From: Oscillospiraceae bacterium
GTDB taxonomy: Bacteria; Bacillota; Clostridia; Christensenellales; QALW01
Assembly (NCBI GenBank): GCA_022009755.1
Contig: CP091722.1
Span: 132,001 to 196,000 of the forward strand
Direction: 5' to 3'
Length of the DNA: 64,000 bases
Part shown: piece by piece, positions 54,889-64,000 of the stretch
Numbering within the stretch: the stretch's first letter is position 1
Layout of the letters: every line of letters starts with the position of its first letter
Notes under the pieces: model-generated
Told to the model about the DNA's origin: nothing
The model's database searches: none
What the model saw: the letters and a program-made list of their open reading frames with translations, nothing else
Program-made: the position numbers and the translations under genes

Positions 54889-56430
54889 GTGAAGAGAATG
54901 CTCAATAAAGAATGGAAAAAATTCAAAAGCGGCAGCGATGTGCGCGGCGTGGCTCTTGAGGGCGTCAAGGATATGCCGGTAACCCTTACCGACGAGGCCG
55001 TAACGGCCATAACCGACGGCTTTGCTTTTTGGCTTTGCCAAAGAATAAATAAAAAGCCGGAAGAAATATGGGTATCGGTGGGACATGATTCCCGCGTGTC
55101 CGGCCCCCGTATGAAGAAGGATGTAATTGAGGCGCTCACCCGTGCGGGAATCAACTGCTATGATTTCGGTTTGATGAGCACCCCCGGAATGTTTATGTCC
55201 TGCGTGGACGAAAAGCTGCATTGCGATGCGGCGATACAGCTTACCGCCAGCCATCATCCGTTCAACAGAAACGGTCTTAAGTTTTTCACAAAGCAGGGCG
55301 GACTTGAGGAAAGCGATATAACCGCGCTGCTGGAAAATGCGCAGGACGGCAGGCGTCTGCCCGATGCGCCCGGTGCAAAGGTGGAAAAGTACGATTTCCT
55401 CTCGGTTTATGCGGCCATGCTTGCGGATATGGTGCGCAAAAATGTCAACGCCGAGGACTATGAGCATCCGCTCAAGGGCTTCCGTATAGTGGTGGATGCA
55501 GGCAACGGTGCCGGCGGCTTTTATGCAAACAAGGTGCTTAAGCCCTTGGGCGCGGATACTACTGGCAGCCAATTCCTTGAGCCGGATGGATATTTTCCCA
55601 ATCATGTGCCCAATCCCGAAAATGAGGATGCCATGCACGCCATAATGAAGGCGGTAAAGGAAAACAATGCCGATATAGGTTTGATATTCGATACCGATGT
55701 GGACCGCGCCGGAGCGGTGGATTCCCAGGGACGCGAAATAAACAAAAACCGTCTTATTGCCCTTATTTCCGCAATACTTATAGGCGAGCATCCGGGCGCG
55801 ACCATAGTAACGGATTCCATAACTTCAAGCGGTCTGAAGGATTTATAGAAAACAAGCTGGGCGGACATCATCACAGATTCCGCAGGGGCTATAAAAATGT
55901 TATAAACGAGGCAATTCGCCTTAACAGCGAGGGAGTTTACTGCCCGCTTGCCATTGAAACCAGCGGTCATGCGGCCATAAAGGAGAATTATTTCCTGGAT
56001 GACGGCGCATATCTTGTAACCAGGCTGCTTATAAAAATGGCTCAGCTGAAAAAAGAGGGGAAGAAGCTTGAGGATATGCTTTCCGGCCTTGCGGAGCCAA
56101 AGGAAAGCATGGAATTCCGCATGAACATTACAACCGAGGATTTCAAGGCGTACGGACAGAAGATAATCGACGAGCTTACCGCATACTCAAAGACTGCGCC
56201 GGGCTGGCGCTGCGCGCCGGACAACCATGAGGGAATACGCGCCTCCTTTGATAAACGACGGTGACGGCTGGTTCCTGCTTCGCCTTTCGGTGCACGATCC
56301 GCTCATGCCGCTTAATATCGAGTCCGATTCCGAGGGAGGAGTGCGCATAATTGCTCAGAAGCTGTGTGATTTCCTTGAAAAATACGAATATCTTGACACT
56401 GCACCGCTTAAGGCGTGGCTTGCAGAATAA
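54889..56430 (+). CDS. Phosphoglucomutase/phosphomannomutase-family enzyme (two frame breaks)
   Basis: Three pieces join to about 513 residues. The breaks are at TTT 55842-55844 (four T expected, giving LKDFIENKLGGHHH) and AAA 56253-56255 (one extra or two missing A, giving FD-NDGDGWFLLRLSVHDP). Alpha-D-phosphohexomutase marks are the sugar-phosphate-transfer serine loop LTASHHPFNRNG, the metal loop FDTDVDRAG and the later ETSGHAA. It converts 1- and 6-phosphates of hexoses for glycogen, wall or nucleotide-sugar synthesis; exact sugar unknown. GTG 54889 follows AAGGATACG; ATG 54898 is possible. Its own promoter lies upstream. Confidence 0.85.
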
Positions 56431-56449
56431 GAGGCTTCAAAAGATAATC

Positions 56450-56478
56450 TTGATTTCCGCACCGGTATAGTGTATAAT
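56450..56478 (+). promoter_or_regulatory. Sigma-A-type promoter of tkt
   Basis: TTGATT and TATAAT are exactly 17 bases apart, about 50 bases before the transketolase start. Confidence 0.8.
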
Positions 56479-56530
56479 AGATACAATTTCAAAGATGCGT
56501 GACATTTCAATAAATTACAGGAGGAACAAC

Positions 56531-58525
56531 ATGAAACCTATTGAACAAAAGACCGTTAACGCCATCCGTATTCTTGCGGCTGAGGGCGTGCAGAAGGCAA
56601 ACAGCGGACATCCGGGCCTTCCCATGGGTGCTGCACCGCTTGCTTATGCCGTATACGGCAGAGAACTCAAGCACAATCCCAAAGATTCTTCCTTTGCAGA
56701 CCGCGACAGATTCATTCTTTCCGCCGGACACGGCTCCATGCTGCTTTATTCCGTGCTGCATCTGTGCGGCTACAAGGTTTCCATGGAGGATATAAAGGCC
56801 TTCCGTCAGTGGGGCAGCAAGACTCCGGGACACCCCGAGTACGGCCACACGGACGGCGTGGAGACCACCACGGGCCCTCTGGGTCAGGGCGTTGCCAATG
56901 CCGTTGGTATGGCGATTGCGGAAAGCCATCTGGCTGCAAAGTTCAATAAGCCCGGTTTCCCGGTAGTGGATCACTATACCTATGTTCTGGTGGGCGACGG
57001 CTGCCTTCAGGAGGGAATCGAGCAGGAAGCGGCGTCTCTTGCGGGCACTCTCAAGCTGGGCAAGCTTATAATGATCTACGATAAAAACAATATCACCATT
57101 GAGGGCGATATCAATGTGACCTTCTCCGAGGATGTGGGAGCCCGTCACGCCGCCTGCGGCTGGCAGGTTATAAATGTTGAGGACGGAAACGATGTTGATG
57201 CCGTTGCCGCTGCCATTGAGCAGGCAAAGGCGGAAACCGAAAAGCCCTCCATCATCATCTGCCGCACTCAGATAGGCTACGGCTGCCCCGCAAAGCAGGG
57301 CAAGGCCAGCGCTCACGGCGAGCCTTTGGGCGCGGAGAATCTGGCCGAGGCCAAGAAAACACTGGGCTGGGATTATGCTCCCTTTGAGATACCGCAGGAT
57401 GTATATGACTGTATGGCGGAAAATGCCGCCCGCGGCGCTCAGGCTCAGAAGGACTGGGAGGCCATGATGCAGAAGTACGCTGCCGAATATCCGGCGGAGT
57501 ATGCCGAGTATCAGCAGTGGATGAACCGCGAATTCCCCGTTGATCTGATGAAGGACGAGGATTTCTGGAAAAGCGAGGGCAAGCCCAACGCCACCCGTGC
57601 CTCCTCCGGCACCATGCTTAACCGTATTGCGGCTATGCAGCCCAATCTCTTTGGCGGAAGCGCCGACCTGGCACCCTCCAATAAGAGCCTTATGAAGGAC
57701 CGTGAGTATTACAGCCCGGCAAACAGAGCAGGCTCCAACTTCCATTTCGGCATCCGCGAGCATGCCATGGCGGCTATCTGCAACGGACTTTATCTCCACG
57801 GCGGCGTAACACCGTACTGCGCTACCTTCTTTGTGTTCTCCGATTATATGAAGAACGCCATGCGCATGTCGGCTCTTATGAAGCTGCCCGTAATTTATAT
57901 CCTTACCCATGACTCCATCGGCGTAGGCGAGGACGGCCCCACCCACGAGCCCATCGAGCATCTTGCTTCTCTGCGCTCCATTCCGGGTCTTACCGTTATT
58001 CGTCCGGCTGACGATAAAGAAACCGCAGCGGCCTACTGCGCTGCCGTTACCCGCAAGAGCCCCACTGCGCTCATACTTACCCGTCAGAATCTGCCGCAGT
58101 ATGAAAACAGCGGCAAAGAGGCGCTTAAGGGTGCATATATTCTGAAGGATTCCGTAAAGGCAGTTCCGGATGTTATTCTTATGGCCTCCGGCTCCGAGGT
58201 GGAACAGATATTCAAGGCAAGCGAAATGCTGGCCGAGCAGGGTGTTGATGCCCGCGTTGTTTCCATGCCCTCCTGGGAGATATTCGAGGAGCAGTCCGCT
58301 GAGTATAAGGAGTCCGTACTGCCTAATGCGGTTCGCGCCCGTGTGGCTATCGAGGCGGCCTCCAGCTTTGGCTGGGCCAAGTATGTCGGCTTTGACGGCG
58401 AGATCATTTCCATTGATCATTTCGGCGCAAGCGCACCGGCTTCCGTGCTGTTCAAGGAGTTCGGCATTACGGCAGAGCATGTTGTTCGGGCGGCTTTGCG
58501 CGTTGTCAAAGTAATTAACGCCTAA
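56531..58525 (+). CDS. tkt: Transketolase
   Basis: The 664-residue product transfers two-carbon units in the pentose phosphate pathway with thiamine diphosphate. It shows SGHPGLPMGAAPLAYAVYG, the TPP-binding GDGCLQEGIEQEA region, FGIREHAMAAICNGLYLHGG, TPYCATFFVFSDYMK and HDSIGVGEDGPTHEPIEHL. CAGGAGG precedes ATG 56531. Codon use is strongly biased, as expected for a highly expressed gene. It is monocistronic, with promoter and terminator. Confidence 0.96.
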   Translation: MKPIEQKTVNAIRILAAEGVQKANSGHPGLPMGAAPLAYAVYGRELKHNPKDSSFADRDRFILSAGHGSMLLYSVLHLCGYKVSMEDIKAFRQWGSKTPGHPEYGHTDGVETTTGPLGQGVANAVGMAIAESHLAAKFNKPGFPVVDHYTYVLVGDGCLQEGIEQEAASLAGTLKLGKLIMIYDKNNITIEGDINVTFSEDVGARHAACGWQVINVEDGNDVDAVAAAIEQAKAETEKPSIIICRTQIGYGCPAKQGKASAHGEPLGAENLAEAKKTLGWDYAPFEIPQDVYDCMAENAARGAQAQKDWEAMMQKYAAEYPAEYAEYQQWMNREFPVDLMKDEDFWKSEGKPNATRASSGTMLNRIAAMQPNLFGGSADLAPSNKSLMKDREYYSPANRAGSNFHFGIREHAMAAICNGLYLHGGVTPYCATFFVFSDYMKNAMRMSALMKLPVIYILTHDSIGVGEDGPTHEPIEHLASLRSIPGLTVIRPADDKETAAAYCAAVTRKSPTALILTRQNLPQYENSGKEALKGAYILKDSVKAVPDVILMASGSEVEQIFKASEMLAEQGVDARVVSMPSWEIFEEQSAEYKESVLPNAVRARVAIEAASSFGWAKYVGFDGEIISIDHFGASAPASVLFKEFGITAEHVVRAALRVVKVINA

Positions 58526-58541
58526 TACGGACAATTTTTCG

Positions 58542-58576
58542 GCCTTCCGCATATATTATTGCGGAAGGCTTTTTTA
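58542..58576 (+). terminator. Terminator of tkt
   Basis: GCCTTCCGCA pairs with TGCGGAAGGC around TATATTAT and runs into seven T. Confidence 0.88.
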
Positions 58577-58614
58577 TATTCGGATGCAAAATATGCAAAC
58601 GGGAGGCGGGTAAA

Positions 58615-58868
58615 TTGAGTATAAGGTATAATGAGCTTAGGCAAAAGGAAGTGGTGAACATATGCGACGGCAGGCGTTTGGGCTGCGTATGCGATGCCGT
58701 GCTTAACAAAGGCGGGCAGATAGAGGCGTTGGTGGTGCCGGGGCAGTGCGGGATGTTTCCTTTATACGCTCGGGAAAGGAAACGGTTATACCGTGGTGCC
58801 GTATAGTAAGGCTGGGGGACGATGTTATTCTTGTGGATATTGACGGAGTTCCGGTAAAAAAGGGCTGA
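58615..58868 (+). CDS. YlmC/YmxH-family PRC-barrel protein (one frame break)
   Basis: A single T restored at 58761-58763 joins two pieces to about 84 residues: NELRQKEVVNICDGRRLGCV, then IEALVVPGQCGMF, then GKETVIPWCRIVRLGDDVIL. This is the small PRC-barrel protein found after sigE/sigG in sporulating Firmicutes; its role is unknown. TTG follows GGGAGGCGGG. In this window it stands before nrdR and pgeF, as in the usual cluster, but sigG is elsewhere. Confidence 0.8.
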
Positions 58869-58883
58869 AATAAAAATCAAGAC

Positions 58884-58912
58884 TGGACGGTGCAAAAAGG
58901 ATGTGTTATAAT
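58884..58912 (+). promoter_or_regulatory. Sigma-A-type promoter of nrdR
   Basis: TGGACG and TATAAT are 17 bases apart. A leader of about 145 bases with several possible stems (CCGTTT/AAACGG-type around 58990-59008) separates it from nrdR. Confidence 0.55.
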
Positions 58913-59062
58913 TCTTAAAGGCAAAATCGGATAAAACAGGCGCGGCAGCATTCGGAAGGTCTTTTGCTTGGGCAAAGCAGCCCGGAAAATCCGTTTGCGA
59001 AAACGGGCCTGTAAAAGCGGAATCAACAGGATGATCGGGCAGGAATAAGGAGTGTGACTTGA

Positions 59063-59545
59063 GTGAAATGCATGTATTGCGGAGCGCCGGACAGCAGGGT
59101 GATGGACAGCCGACCCACTGACGAAGGCACTGTTATAAGGCGCAGACGGGAATGTGTAAATTGCGGACGCCGTTTTACAACATATGAAAAAATAGAATCC
59201 GTACCTCTCATGGTGGTAAAGCGCAACGGCAGCCGCCAGCTTTTTGATATAGAAAAGGTGCGCGGAGGAATAATCAAGGCCTGTGAAAAATGCAAGGTAT
59301 CGGCAGAGCAGATGGAAGCACTGGTCATGGAGATAGATACGGCGGTGCACGACAGGCATGAGCTGGAAATATCCTCGCTGGAAATAGGCGAGCTGGTAAG
59401 CGACGGGCTGCGGGAGCTTGATCCTGTGGCATATATACGCTTTTCCTCGGTTTACCGCGAGCTGAACGATCTTAACAAGCTTATGGAGGAAATGAATAAG
59501 CTTATAAAAAAAGACAGCGCGCAGGAGAACGGCACAAAGCAGTGA
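59063..59545 (+). CDS. nrdR: Transcriptional repressor NrdR
   Basis: The 160-residue product represses ribonucleotide reductase genes in response to dATP/ATP. A zinc ribbon (MKCMYCG ... CVNCGRRF, four Cys) is followed by an ATP-cone (VVKRNGSRQLFDIEKVRGGI; PVAYIRFSSVYRE). GTG 59063 follows AAGGAG, slightly far. It lies in the cluster with ylmC and pgeF. It may bind NrdR boxes near nrd genes outside the window. Confidence 0.95.
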   Translation: MKCMYCGAPDSRVMDSRPTDEGTVIRRRRECVNCGRRFTTYEKIESVPLMVVKRNGSRQLFDIEKVRGGIIKACEKCKVSAEQMEALVMEIDTAVHDRHELEISSLEIGELVSDGLRELDPVAYIRFSSVYRELNDLNKLMEEMNKLIKKDSAQENGTKQ

Positions 59546-59582
59546 ACAAAAGAAAACGGAAGCTGACGGAGCAGAAAAGCGT

Positions 59583-60425
59583 ATGAACGGAGATTTTTAC
59601 TTTTATGATGCGCCAAACGGCGTAAGGCTTATAAAAAACAGACGGCTGGATGCCTTTGAAAATATAACGCATGCCTTTACCACGCGCAGGGGCGGCGTGA
59701 GCACGGGAGAATGCGAAAGCCTTAACCTGAGCTGGAAACGGCGGGATTCACAGGAAAATGTGTGGGAGAATCACTGCCGCATGGCGCAGGCTATGGGAGT
59801 GGATGTTGAAAACATAGTGTTTGTCCAGCTTACGCACAGCGACAGGGTGCTGTGCGTGGATAAGGGCTTCAGAAACGGCGGACGCGGCTGGAGCGATATT
59901 CCGGTGGGCTATGATGCGGTAATTACAAACGATACCGATACGGTGCTGCTTGCACGCACGGCGGATTGTGGCACGGTGCTTATGCACGATCCCGTCAAGC
60001 AGGTAATAGCGGCGGTGCACAGCGGCTGGAAGGGGACGACGGCGGGAGTCATCGTAAACGCAGTGCAGACCATGAAGGAAAAGTACGGCTGCGCCGCAGA
60101 GAATATAACGGCGGTGTGCGGGCCGAGCATATGCCCGGAGTGCTTTCTTGTGCACGATGACTGCGCGCAGGTGTTCTTTGCGGCCTTCGGAAAAGGAAAA
60201 TACGACAGGCTCATGCCGGACGGCAGATACAGCATTGATCTGTGGAGAATAATGGAGGATCAGCTGCTTTCGTGCGGCATAAAGCCGGAAAACATATCGG
60301 CGGCGCACTGCTGTACCTGCTGCGATGAGGATAATTTCTTTTCACACAGGCGCGGGCGGGGACGCAGCGGCATAATGTTGGCGGTTATAGATATGCGCGG
60401 CGCGGAGGAAAAATCAAAAAAATGA
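59583..60425 (+). CDS. pgeF: Peptidoglycan editing factor PgeF (YlmD, multicopper-polyphenol-oxidase fold)
   Basis: The 280-residue product shows the family motifs ITHAFTTRRGGVSTG, VQLTHSDRV, LLARTADCGTV, AAVHSGWKGTTAGV and VCGPSICPECF. These include the zinc-binding His, Cys and His residues. In E. coli PgeF corrects wrongly incorporated L-Ser in muropeptides; purine nucleoside activity is also reported for the family. The Cys-rich C-terminal HCCTCCDEDNFFSHRRGR is normal for clostridial members. It overlaps the recG start by four bases. Confidence 0.9.
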   Translation: MNGDFYFYDAPNGVRLIKNRRLDAFENITHAFTTRRGGVSTGECESLNLSWKRRDSQENVWENHCRMAQAMGVDVENIVFVQLTHSDRVLCVDKGFRNGGRGWSDIPVGYDAVITNDTDTVLLARTADCGTVLMHDPVKQVIAAVHSGWKGTTAGVIVNAVQTMKEKYGCAAENITAVCGPSICPECFLVHDDCAQVFFAAFGKGKYDRLMPDGRYSIDLWRIMEDQLLSCGIKPENISAAHCCTCCDEDNFFSHRRGRGRSGIMLAVIDMRGAEEKSKK

Positions 60426-62418
60426 TAAGCGGCATAAAAGGAATAGGACCTAAAAAAGCAGAAGCGCTTTCGCTTATGGGTATAGACACCCTTGAGCAGG
60501 CGCTTTGCGTTGTTCCGGCCTCTTATATGGATTTTACTCATCCCGTTTTCATATCGGATACCCGCAATGCAGAGCCGGCATTTTTGGTTGCCTCTCTTAC
60601 CGGCAACAGCTATCCGCGAAAGGGGCGAAGCGGAGTAAGCATGCTGCTTGCACGCTTTCAGGATGAAACGGGGGGAATAACGGCAATATGGTTCAACCAG
60701 CCCTATATGTTCGGCAGGCTCAAAAAAGAGCAAAGATACAAGCTGTACGGGCGGATAGAAATAAAGGATAAGAGAAGATATATAATAAACCCGATATTTG
60801 AGCCGGAGGACGGCACCGCAATGACGGGAATATGCCCGGTGTACAGCCTGCCCAAGGGAAGCGGCGTAAGCCAGGGGCTTATGCGCACGCTTCTCAGGGC
60901 GGCGCTTGACGGCTGTGTAATAGAGGATACATTCCCGCCCTCCCTCAGAGAGCGCTTTACATTGGCACACAAAAGATATGCGCTGGAAAACATACATTTT
61001 CCCTCAAGCGAGGCGGCGTTTGCCATTGCCAAGCGCACCGTTGCATTTGAAGAGCTGCTTACGCTGCTTGTAAGCCTTTATGCAAACAAAGAGGCAAAGC
61101 AGCACATGCCGGCGCCGATCATGAGCGTCGCAGACCTGAAAAAGGAGTATTCCCAAAGGCTGGGATTCCGACTTACGGGGGCGCAGGAGCGGGCGCTTGA
61201 TGATATAAACGCCGATTTCTTCCGGCAAAAGCATGAACCGCCTGCTTCAGGGCGATGTGGGGTCGGGTAAAACCGCCGTTGCCTTTTATTGTGCGTATGC
61301 CGCATGGAAAAGCGGCGGGCAGTGCGTTATCATGGCGCCCACGGAGATACTTGCCCGGCAGCATTTTCTGGCCTTTACGGCACTTTTTCCGGAGATACCG
61401 TGCGTGTATATCCGCGGAGGAATGCGTACAGGCGACAGGAAAGAGGCGGAAGAAAAAATTGCATCGGGAAAAGCGGGGGTGATAGTGGGCACTCACGCGG
61501 TTTTGAGCGAAAAAACCGAATACCGCGATCTGCGTATGGTGGTTACGGACGAGCAGCATCGCTTCGGGGTGGCGCACAGGGCGCGGCTTGAGGGCAAGGG
61601 GGCAAACCCGCACACTCTTGTTATGTCGGCAACTCCCATACCGCGCACGCTGGCGCTTGTGCTTTACAGCGACCTTGATGTTTCGGTGCTGGATGAGCTG
61701 CCGCCCGGAAGAGAGCATATCACAACGGCGGTAATACCTCCAGCAAGGGAAAGCACTTTTTGAATATATAGCGGCCTGTGCCGGGAAGGGGCTGCAATCC
61801 TATATAGTCTGCCCCCTTGTTGACCCCAATGAGGATTATGCCGCGCGCAGCGCAAAGGAAATATACGAGGAAATGCTTGCACTTTTGCCGCCGGAGAAGC
61901 TGGGGCTTATACACGGCAGGATGAAGGCGGAGGAAAAGCAGAGTGTCATGGACGGCTTTGTTTCGGGCAAAACGGCGGTGCTTGTTTCCACTACGGTAAT
62001 TGAGGTGGGGATAAATGTGCCGTCGGCAGTAAACATGGTGATTGTGGATGCCGAGCGCTTCGGGCTTGCGCAGCTGCACCAGCTGCGGGGCAGAGTGGGC
62101 AGAGGCAGCATGAAATCCTATTGCTTTTTGCTTTCCGCGCAGGACAGCGAGCGTCTTGAAATACTTACCAAAACCGACGACGGCTTTGAAATAGCCGAGC
62201 AGGATCTTAAACTGCGCGGACCGGGAGATTATTTCGGTCTGCGACAGAGCGGAATGCCGGGTACGGATTTTTCGGCACTGTTTGCGGATATGAATATGGT
62301 AAGAGCGGCAAAGGAGGCGCTGGCGCTTATAGTATGCGAGCCGGAATACAAAAATTTTTATGCTTCCTTGCGGGCAAGTGCCCTTTCAAACGGGGAAAAA
62401 GAGGTCACATACAATTAG
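60422..62418 (+). CDS. recG: ATP-dependent DNA helicase RecG (two frame breaks)
   Basis: Three pieces join to about 665 residues; family length is near 680. Breaks are around 61216-61222 (TTTCTTCC; one extra T or two missing bases, giving NADFSSGKSMNRLLQGD) and CC 61740-61741 (one extra C, giving IPQQGKALFEYI). Motifs: OB wedge domain N-terminal (GIGPKKAEAL at the start), Walker A GDVGSGKTAVAF, DEQHRFGV, SATPIPRTLAL, and QLRGRVGRG with GTDFSALFADM. RecG remodels stalled replication forks and Holliday junctions. ATG 60422 overlaps the pgeF stop by four bases. Breaks are probably sequence errors. Confidence 0.92.
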
Positions 62419-62550
62419 GGCGGCGGCCTTAACATGCGTTTTTTCACACATGTGTGCCGATGTGCGTTTTAATAATTGCGGCGGCATATATTCATTTATA
62501 AAACGGCATATGAAAACCGCATAAATTCCGCATAAGCTGCAAAAATGCGT

Positions 62551-62578
62551 TTACTAACCGAACAATGTGCGGTATAAT
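62551..62578 (+). promoter_or_regulatory. Sigma-A-type promoter of the GNAT-like gene
   Basis: TTACTA and TATAAT are 16 bases apart, about 43 bases before the start codon. Confidence 0.65.
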
Positions 62579-62621
62579 GTCTGCGTATTCATTATTTATT
62601 CATATTTAAGGAGAAACCGCA

Positions 62622-63743
62622 ATGATTGAAATCAAGGAAGCCAAAACACGACGGGAAATTCACGACTTCGTGGAATTTCCAAATAAGCTCTACAAGGATT
62701 GCCCGTATTATGTTCCCTGTCTGAGCGTGGACGAAACAAAGGACCTTCGCCCGGAAACAAACCCGGCCTACGAATACTGCGAGGCCAAAATACTGCTTGC
62801 CTATAAGGACGGCAGGCTGGCGGGGCGTATGTGCGCGATTATCAACCATGCCTACAACGAAAAATGGCATAAAAAGCGCATTCGCTTTAACCGCTTTGAT
62901 GTAATTGACGATATCGAGGTTACAAAGGCGCTTATTGATTATGTAAAGGCGTGGGGCAAGCAAAACGGACTTACGGAGATCACCGGCCCTATCGGCTTTT
63001 GCGATATGGACAAGGAGGGCATGCTGGTTGAAGGCTTTGACGAGATGGATATGTATATCACGGCCTATAACGCGGCATACTACCCCAAGCATTTGGAAGC
63101 GCTGGGCTTTGTAAAGGATGCCGATTGGGTGGAAATGGAGATAAAGGTTCCGGATAAGCTGGATGAGCGGATAGTAAAGGTGTCCAACGGGCTTATGCGC
63201 AGAGGCAATCTGCACGAGTTCAAGTTTACCAAAATGAAGCAGGTGCTGCCCCGTGTAGAGGAAATCTTCGACCTGCTCAACGAAGCCTATTCCGGACTGT
63301 ACGGCACGGTGGAGCTTAACAAGCGACAGGTTATGTTTTATAAAGATCACTACATAGCGCTGCTTGACCCTCAATATGTATGTGTTATAGAAAACGAAAA
63401 CAATGAGATCGTGGGCTTCGGCGCTGCGCTGCCCTCCCTTGCAAAGGCAACAAAAAAAGGCGGCGGACATTATCTGCCCTTTGGCTGGATACACCTGCTT
63501 AAGGCGCTTAAGAAGAATGACCGTTTGGAGCTGCTGCTGGTGGCCGTGCGCAAGGATTATCAGAACAAGGGCGTAAATGCCATGCTGATAAACAAAATAT
63601 ATGCAAACGCCATTAAAAACGGTATTAAATATGCCGAAACCGGTCCGGAGCTGGAGCTGAACGACAAGGTGCAGTCCCAGTGGAAGAGCTTTGAAACAAG
63701 GCAGCATAAGCGCAGAAGATGCTATGTTGCACCCATTGAATGA
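62622..63743 (+). CDS. GNAT-fold acyltransferase-like protein
   Basis: The 373-residue product contains two parts. The first (to about residue 170) has VEFPNKLYKDCPYYVPCLS and GPIGFCDMDKEGMLVEGFDE. The second is GNAT-like, with LLLVAVRKDYQNKGVNAMLI at the acyl-CoA-binding position and a basic end ETRQHKRRRCYV. Proteins of this layout are common in clostridia and Bacteroidetes and lack a known substrate. AAGGAG precedes the ATG. It is monocistronic. Confidence 0.75.
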   Translation: MIEIKEAKTRREIHDFVEFPNKLYKDCPYYVPCLSVDETKDLRPETNPAYEYCEAKILLAYKDGRLAGRMCAIINHAYNEKWHKKRIRFNRFDVIDDIEVTKALIDYVKAWGKQNGLTEITGPIGFCDMDKEGMLVEGFDEMDMYITAYNAAYYPKHLEALGFVKDADWVEMEIKVPDKLDERIVKVSNGLMRRGNLHEFKFTKMKQVLPRVEEIFDLLNEAYSGLYGTVELNKRQVMFYKDHYIALLDPQYVCVIENENNEIVGFGAALPSLAKATKKGGGHYLPFGWIHLLKALKKNDRLELLLVAVRKDYQNKGVNAMLINKIYANAIKNGIKYAETGPELELNDKVQSQWKSFETRQHKRRRCYVAPIE

Positions 63744-63762
63744 ATAAAAGCATGATTAACGG

Positions 63763-63793
63763 ATGCGTCCGGGGTTTGCCCGGACGCATTTCC
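63763..63793 (+). terminator. Terminator of the GNAT-like gene
   Basis: ATGCGTCCGGG pairs with CCCGGACGCAT around a 5-base loop and is followed by TTTCC, a short T run. Confidence 0.65.
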
Positions 63794-63834
63794 GCATATA
63801 ATGGGCAGGAAAAAATATCCCGCTAAATGCGGCA

Positions 63835-63863
63835 TTGCTTTTGAAGCGGTATTGTGATATAAT
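63835..63863 (+). promoter_or_regulatory. Sigma-A-type promoter near the right end
   Basis: TTGCTT and TATAAT are exactly 17 bases apart. The gene it serves begins at or beyond the end of the window. Confidence 0.7.
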
Positions 63864-63976
63864 ACAATGTACGGCTTAACTCAATACGGCGGATTCTTCA
63901 TGAAATCTGCATTGATTTTGTTTTATAACGGCGCCTGCGTCAAAAGCGGCATCGCCGGAAAGGAATTCTGAATTAC

Positions 63977-64000
63977 ATGGCGGAAAAAAAGAAAAAAAGC
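63977..64000 (+). CDS. Possible start of a gene running out of the window
   Basis: ATG 63977 opens MAEKKKKS and continues to the last base. GGAAAGGAA lies 12 to 20 bases upstream, and a promoter about 115 bases upstream. Only eight codons are visible, so no function can be assigned. Confidence 0.35.

Noticed and set aside
56507..58552. A 681-residue open frame antisense to transketolase
   Set aside because: The strong codon bias of tkt removes stops on the other strand; the translated sequence has no domain and no ribosome site.
58913..59062. Cobalamin or c-di-GMP riboswitch in the nrdR leader
   Set aside because: The conserved cores of these riboswitches are not visible.
10141..62418. Programmed ribosomal frameshifting as explanation of the split genes
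   Set aside because: The sites share no slippery heptamer or downstream structure, go in both directions and affect unrelated housekeeping genes.
1..64000. tRNA, rRNA, CRISPR, transposase or phage genes
   Set aside because: No T-loop motifs, direct-repeat arrays, DDE-type proteins or phage structural proteins were seen on reading both strands; short or divergent ones could have been missed.

Overview
The window looks like a chromosomal segment of an endospore-forming, anaerobic-type Firmicute (class Clostridia). The evidence is sigG, spoIID, a spoIIQ-type M23 gene and a sleB-ypeB pair, together with hslVU-codY, RNase J, the Firmicutes rimP-nusA-rnpM-ylxQ-infB-rbfA-nrnA-truB-ribF gene order, and a gene series ylmC-nrdR-pgeF-recG. 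Shine-Dalgarno sites are strong (GGAGG), most promoters are sigma-A type, and no outer-membrane genes are seen. No rRNA, tRNA, CRISPR array, intact insertion sequence or phage gene was recognised.

Layout. Bases 1-9.3 kb: accessory genes for envelope and secreted proteins (zinc-ribbon-type membrane protein, TPM-domain protein, Ig-like proteins, one very large surface protein) and small proteins of unknown function. Bases 9.3-10.06 kb: a gene graveyard with a decayed brxL-like piece and a possible flavodoxin-like remnant. Bases 10.06-17.1 kb: RNase J, MltG, a TrmR-like methyltransferase, a DUF6508-like protein, sigma-G and, on the other strand, a second beta-CASP nuclease. Bases 17.4-20.1 kb: two secreted proteins. 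Bases 20.1-27.2 kb, minus strand: hslV-hslU-codY followed by three genes suggesting lipid or acyl transfer. Bases 27.6-32.0 kb: a sugar nucleotidyltransferase-like gene and sleB-ypeB. Bases 32.3-39.8 kb: a large lipoprotein, a NAGPA-type glycosidase and two sodium-coupled transporters. Bases 39.9-42.2 kb: a candidate small RNA, spoIID and spoIIQ. Bases 42.4-53.6 kb: the translation and RNA-metabolism super-operon, then rpsO and pnp. Bases 53.7-64 kb: an amino-acid-kinase-like gene, a phosphohexomutase, transketolase, ylmC-nrdR-pgeF-recG and a GNAT-like protein.

The most important technical point is that about eighteen frame breaks split otherwise well conserved genes, including essential single-copy ones (infB, rpsO, rnjA, mltG). 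Nearly all sit in or beside short homopolymers and are repaired by one or two bases. I read them as sequence or assembly errors, not as biology, and give such genes as single features with the break positions.

The best candidates for new biology are a roughly 105-nt transcription unit upstream of spoIID with C-rich unpaired segments facing a strong terminator (possible sRNA), a CodY with a five-cysteine cluster in its sensor domain plus a near-consensus CodY box upstream of its own operon, translational coupling of codY to a condensation-fold acyltransferase in a lipid-type cluster, and an IF2 whose N-terminal region is an array of 33-bp repeats.
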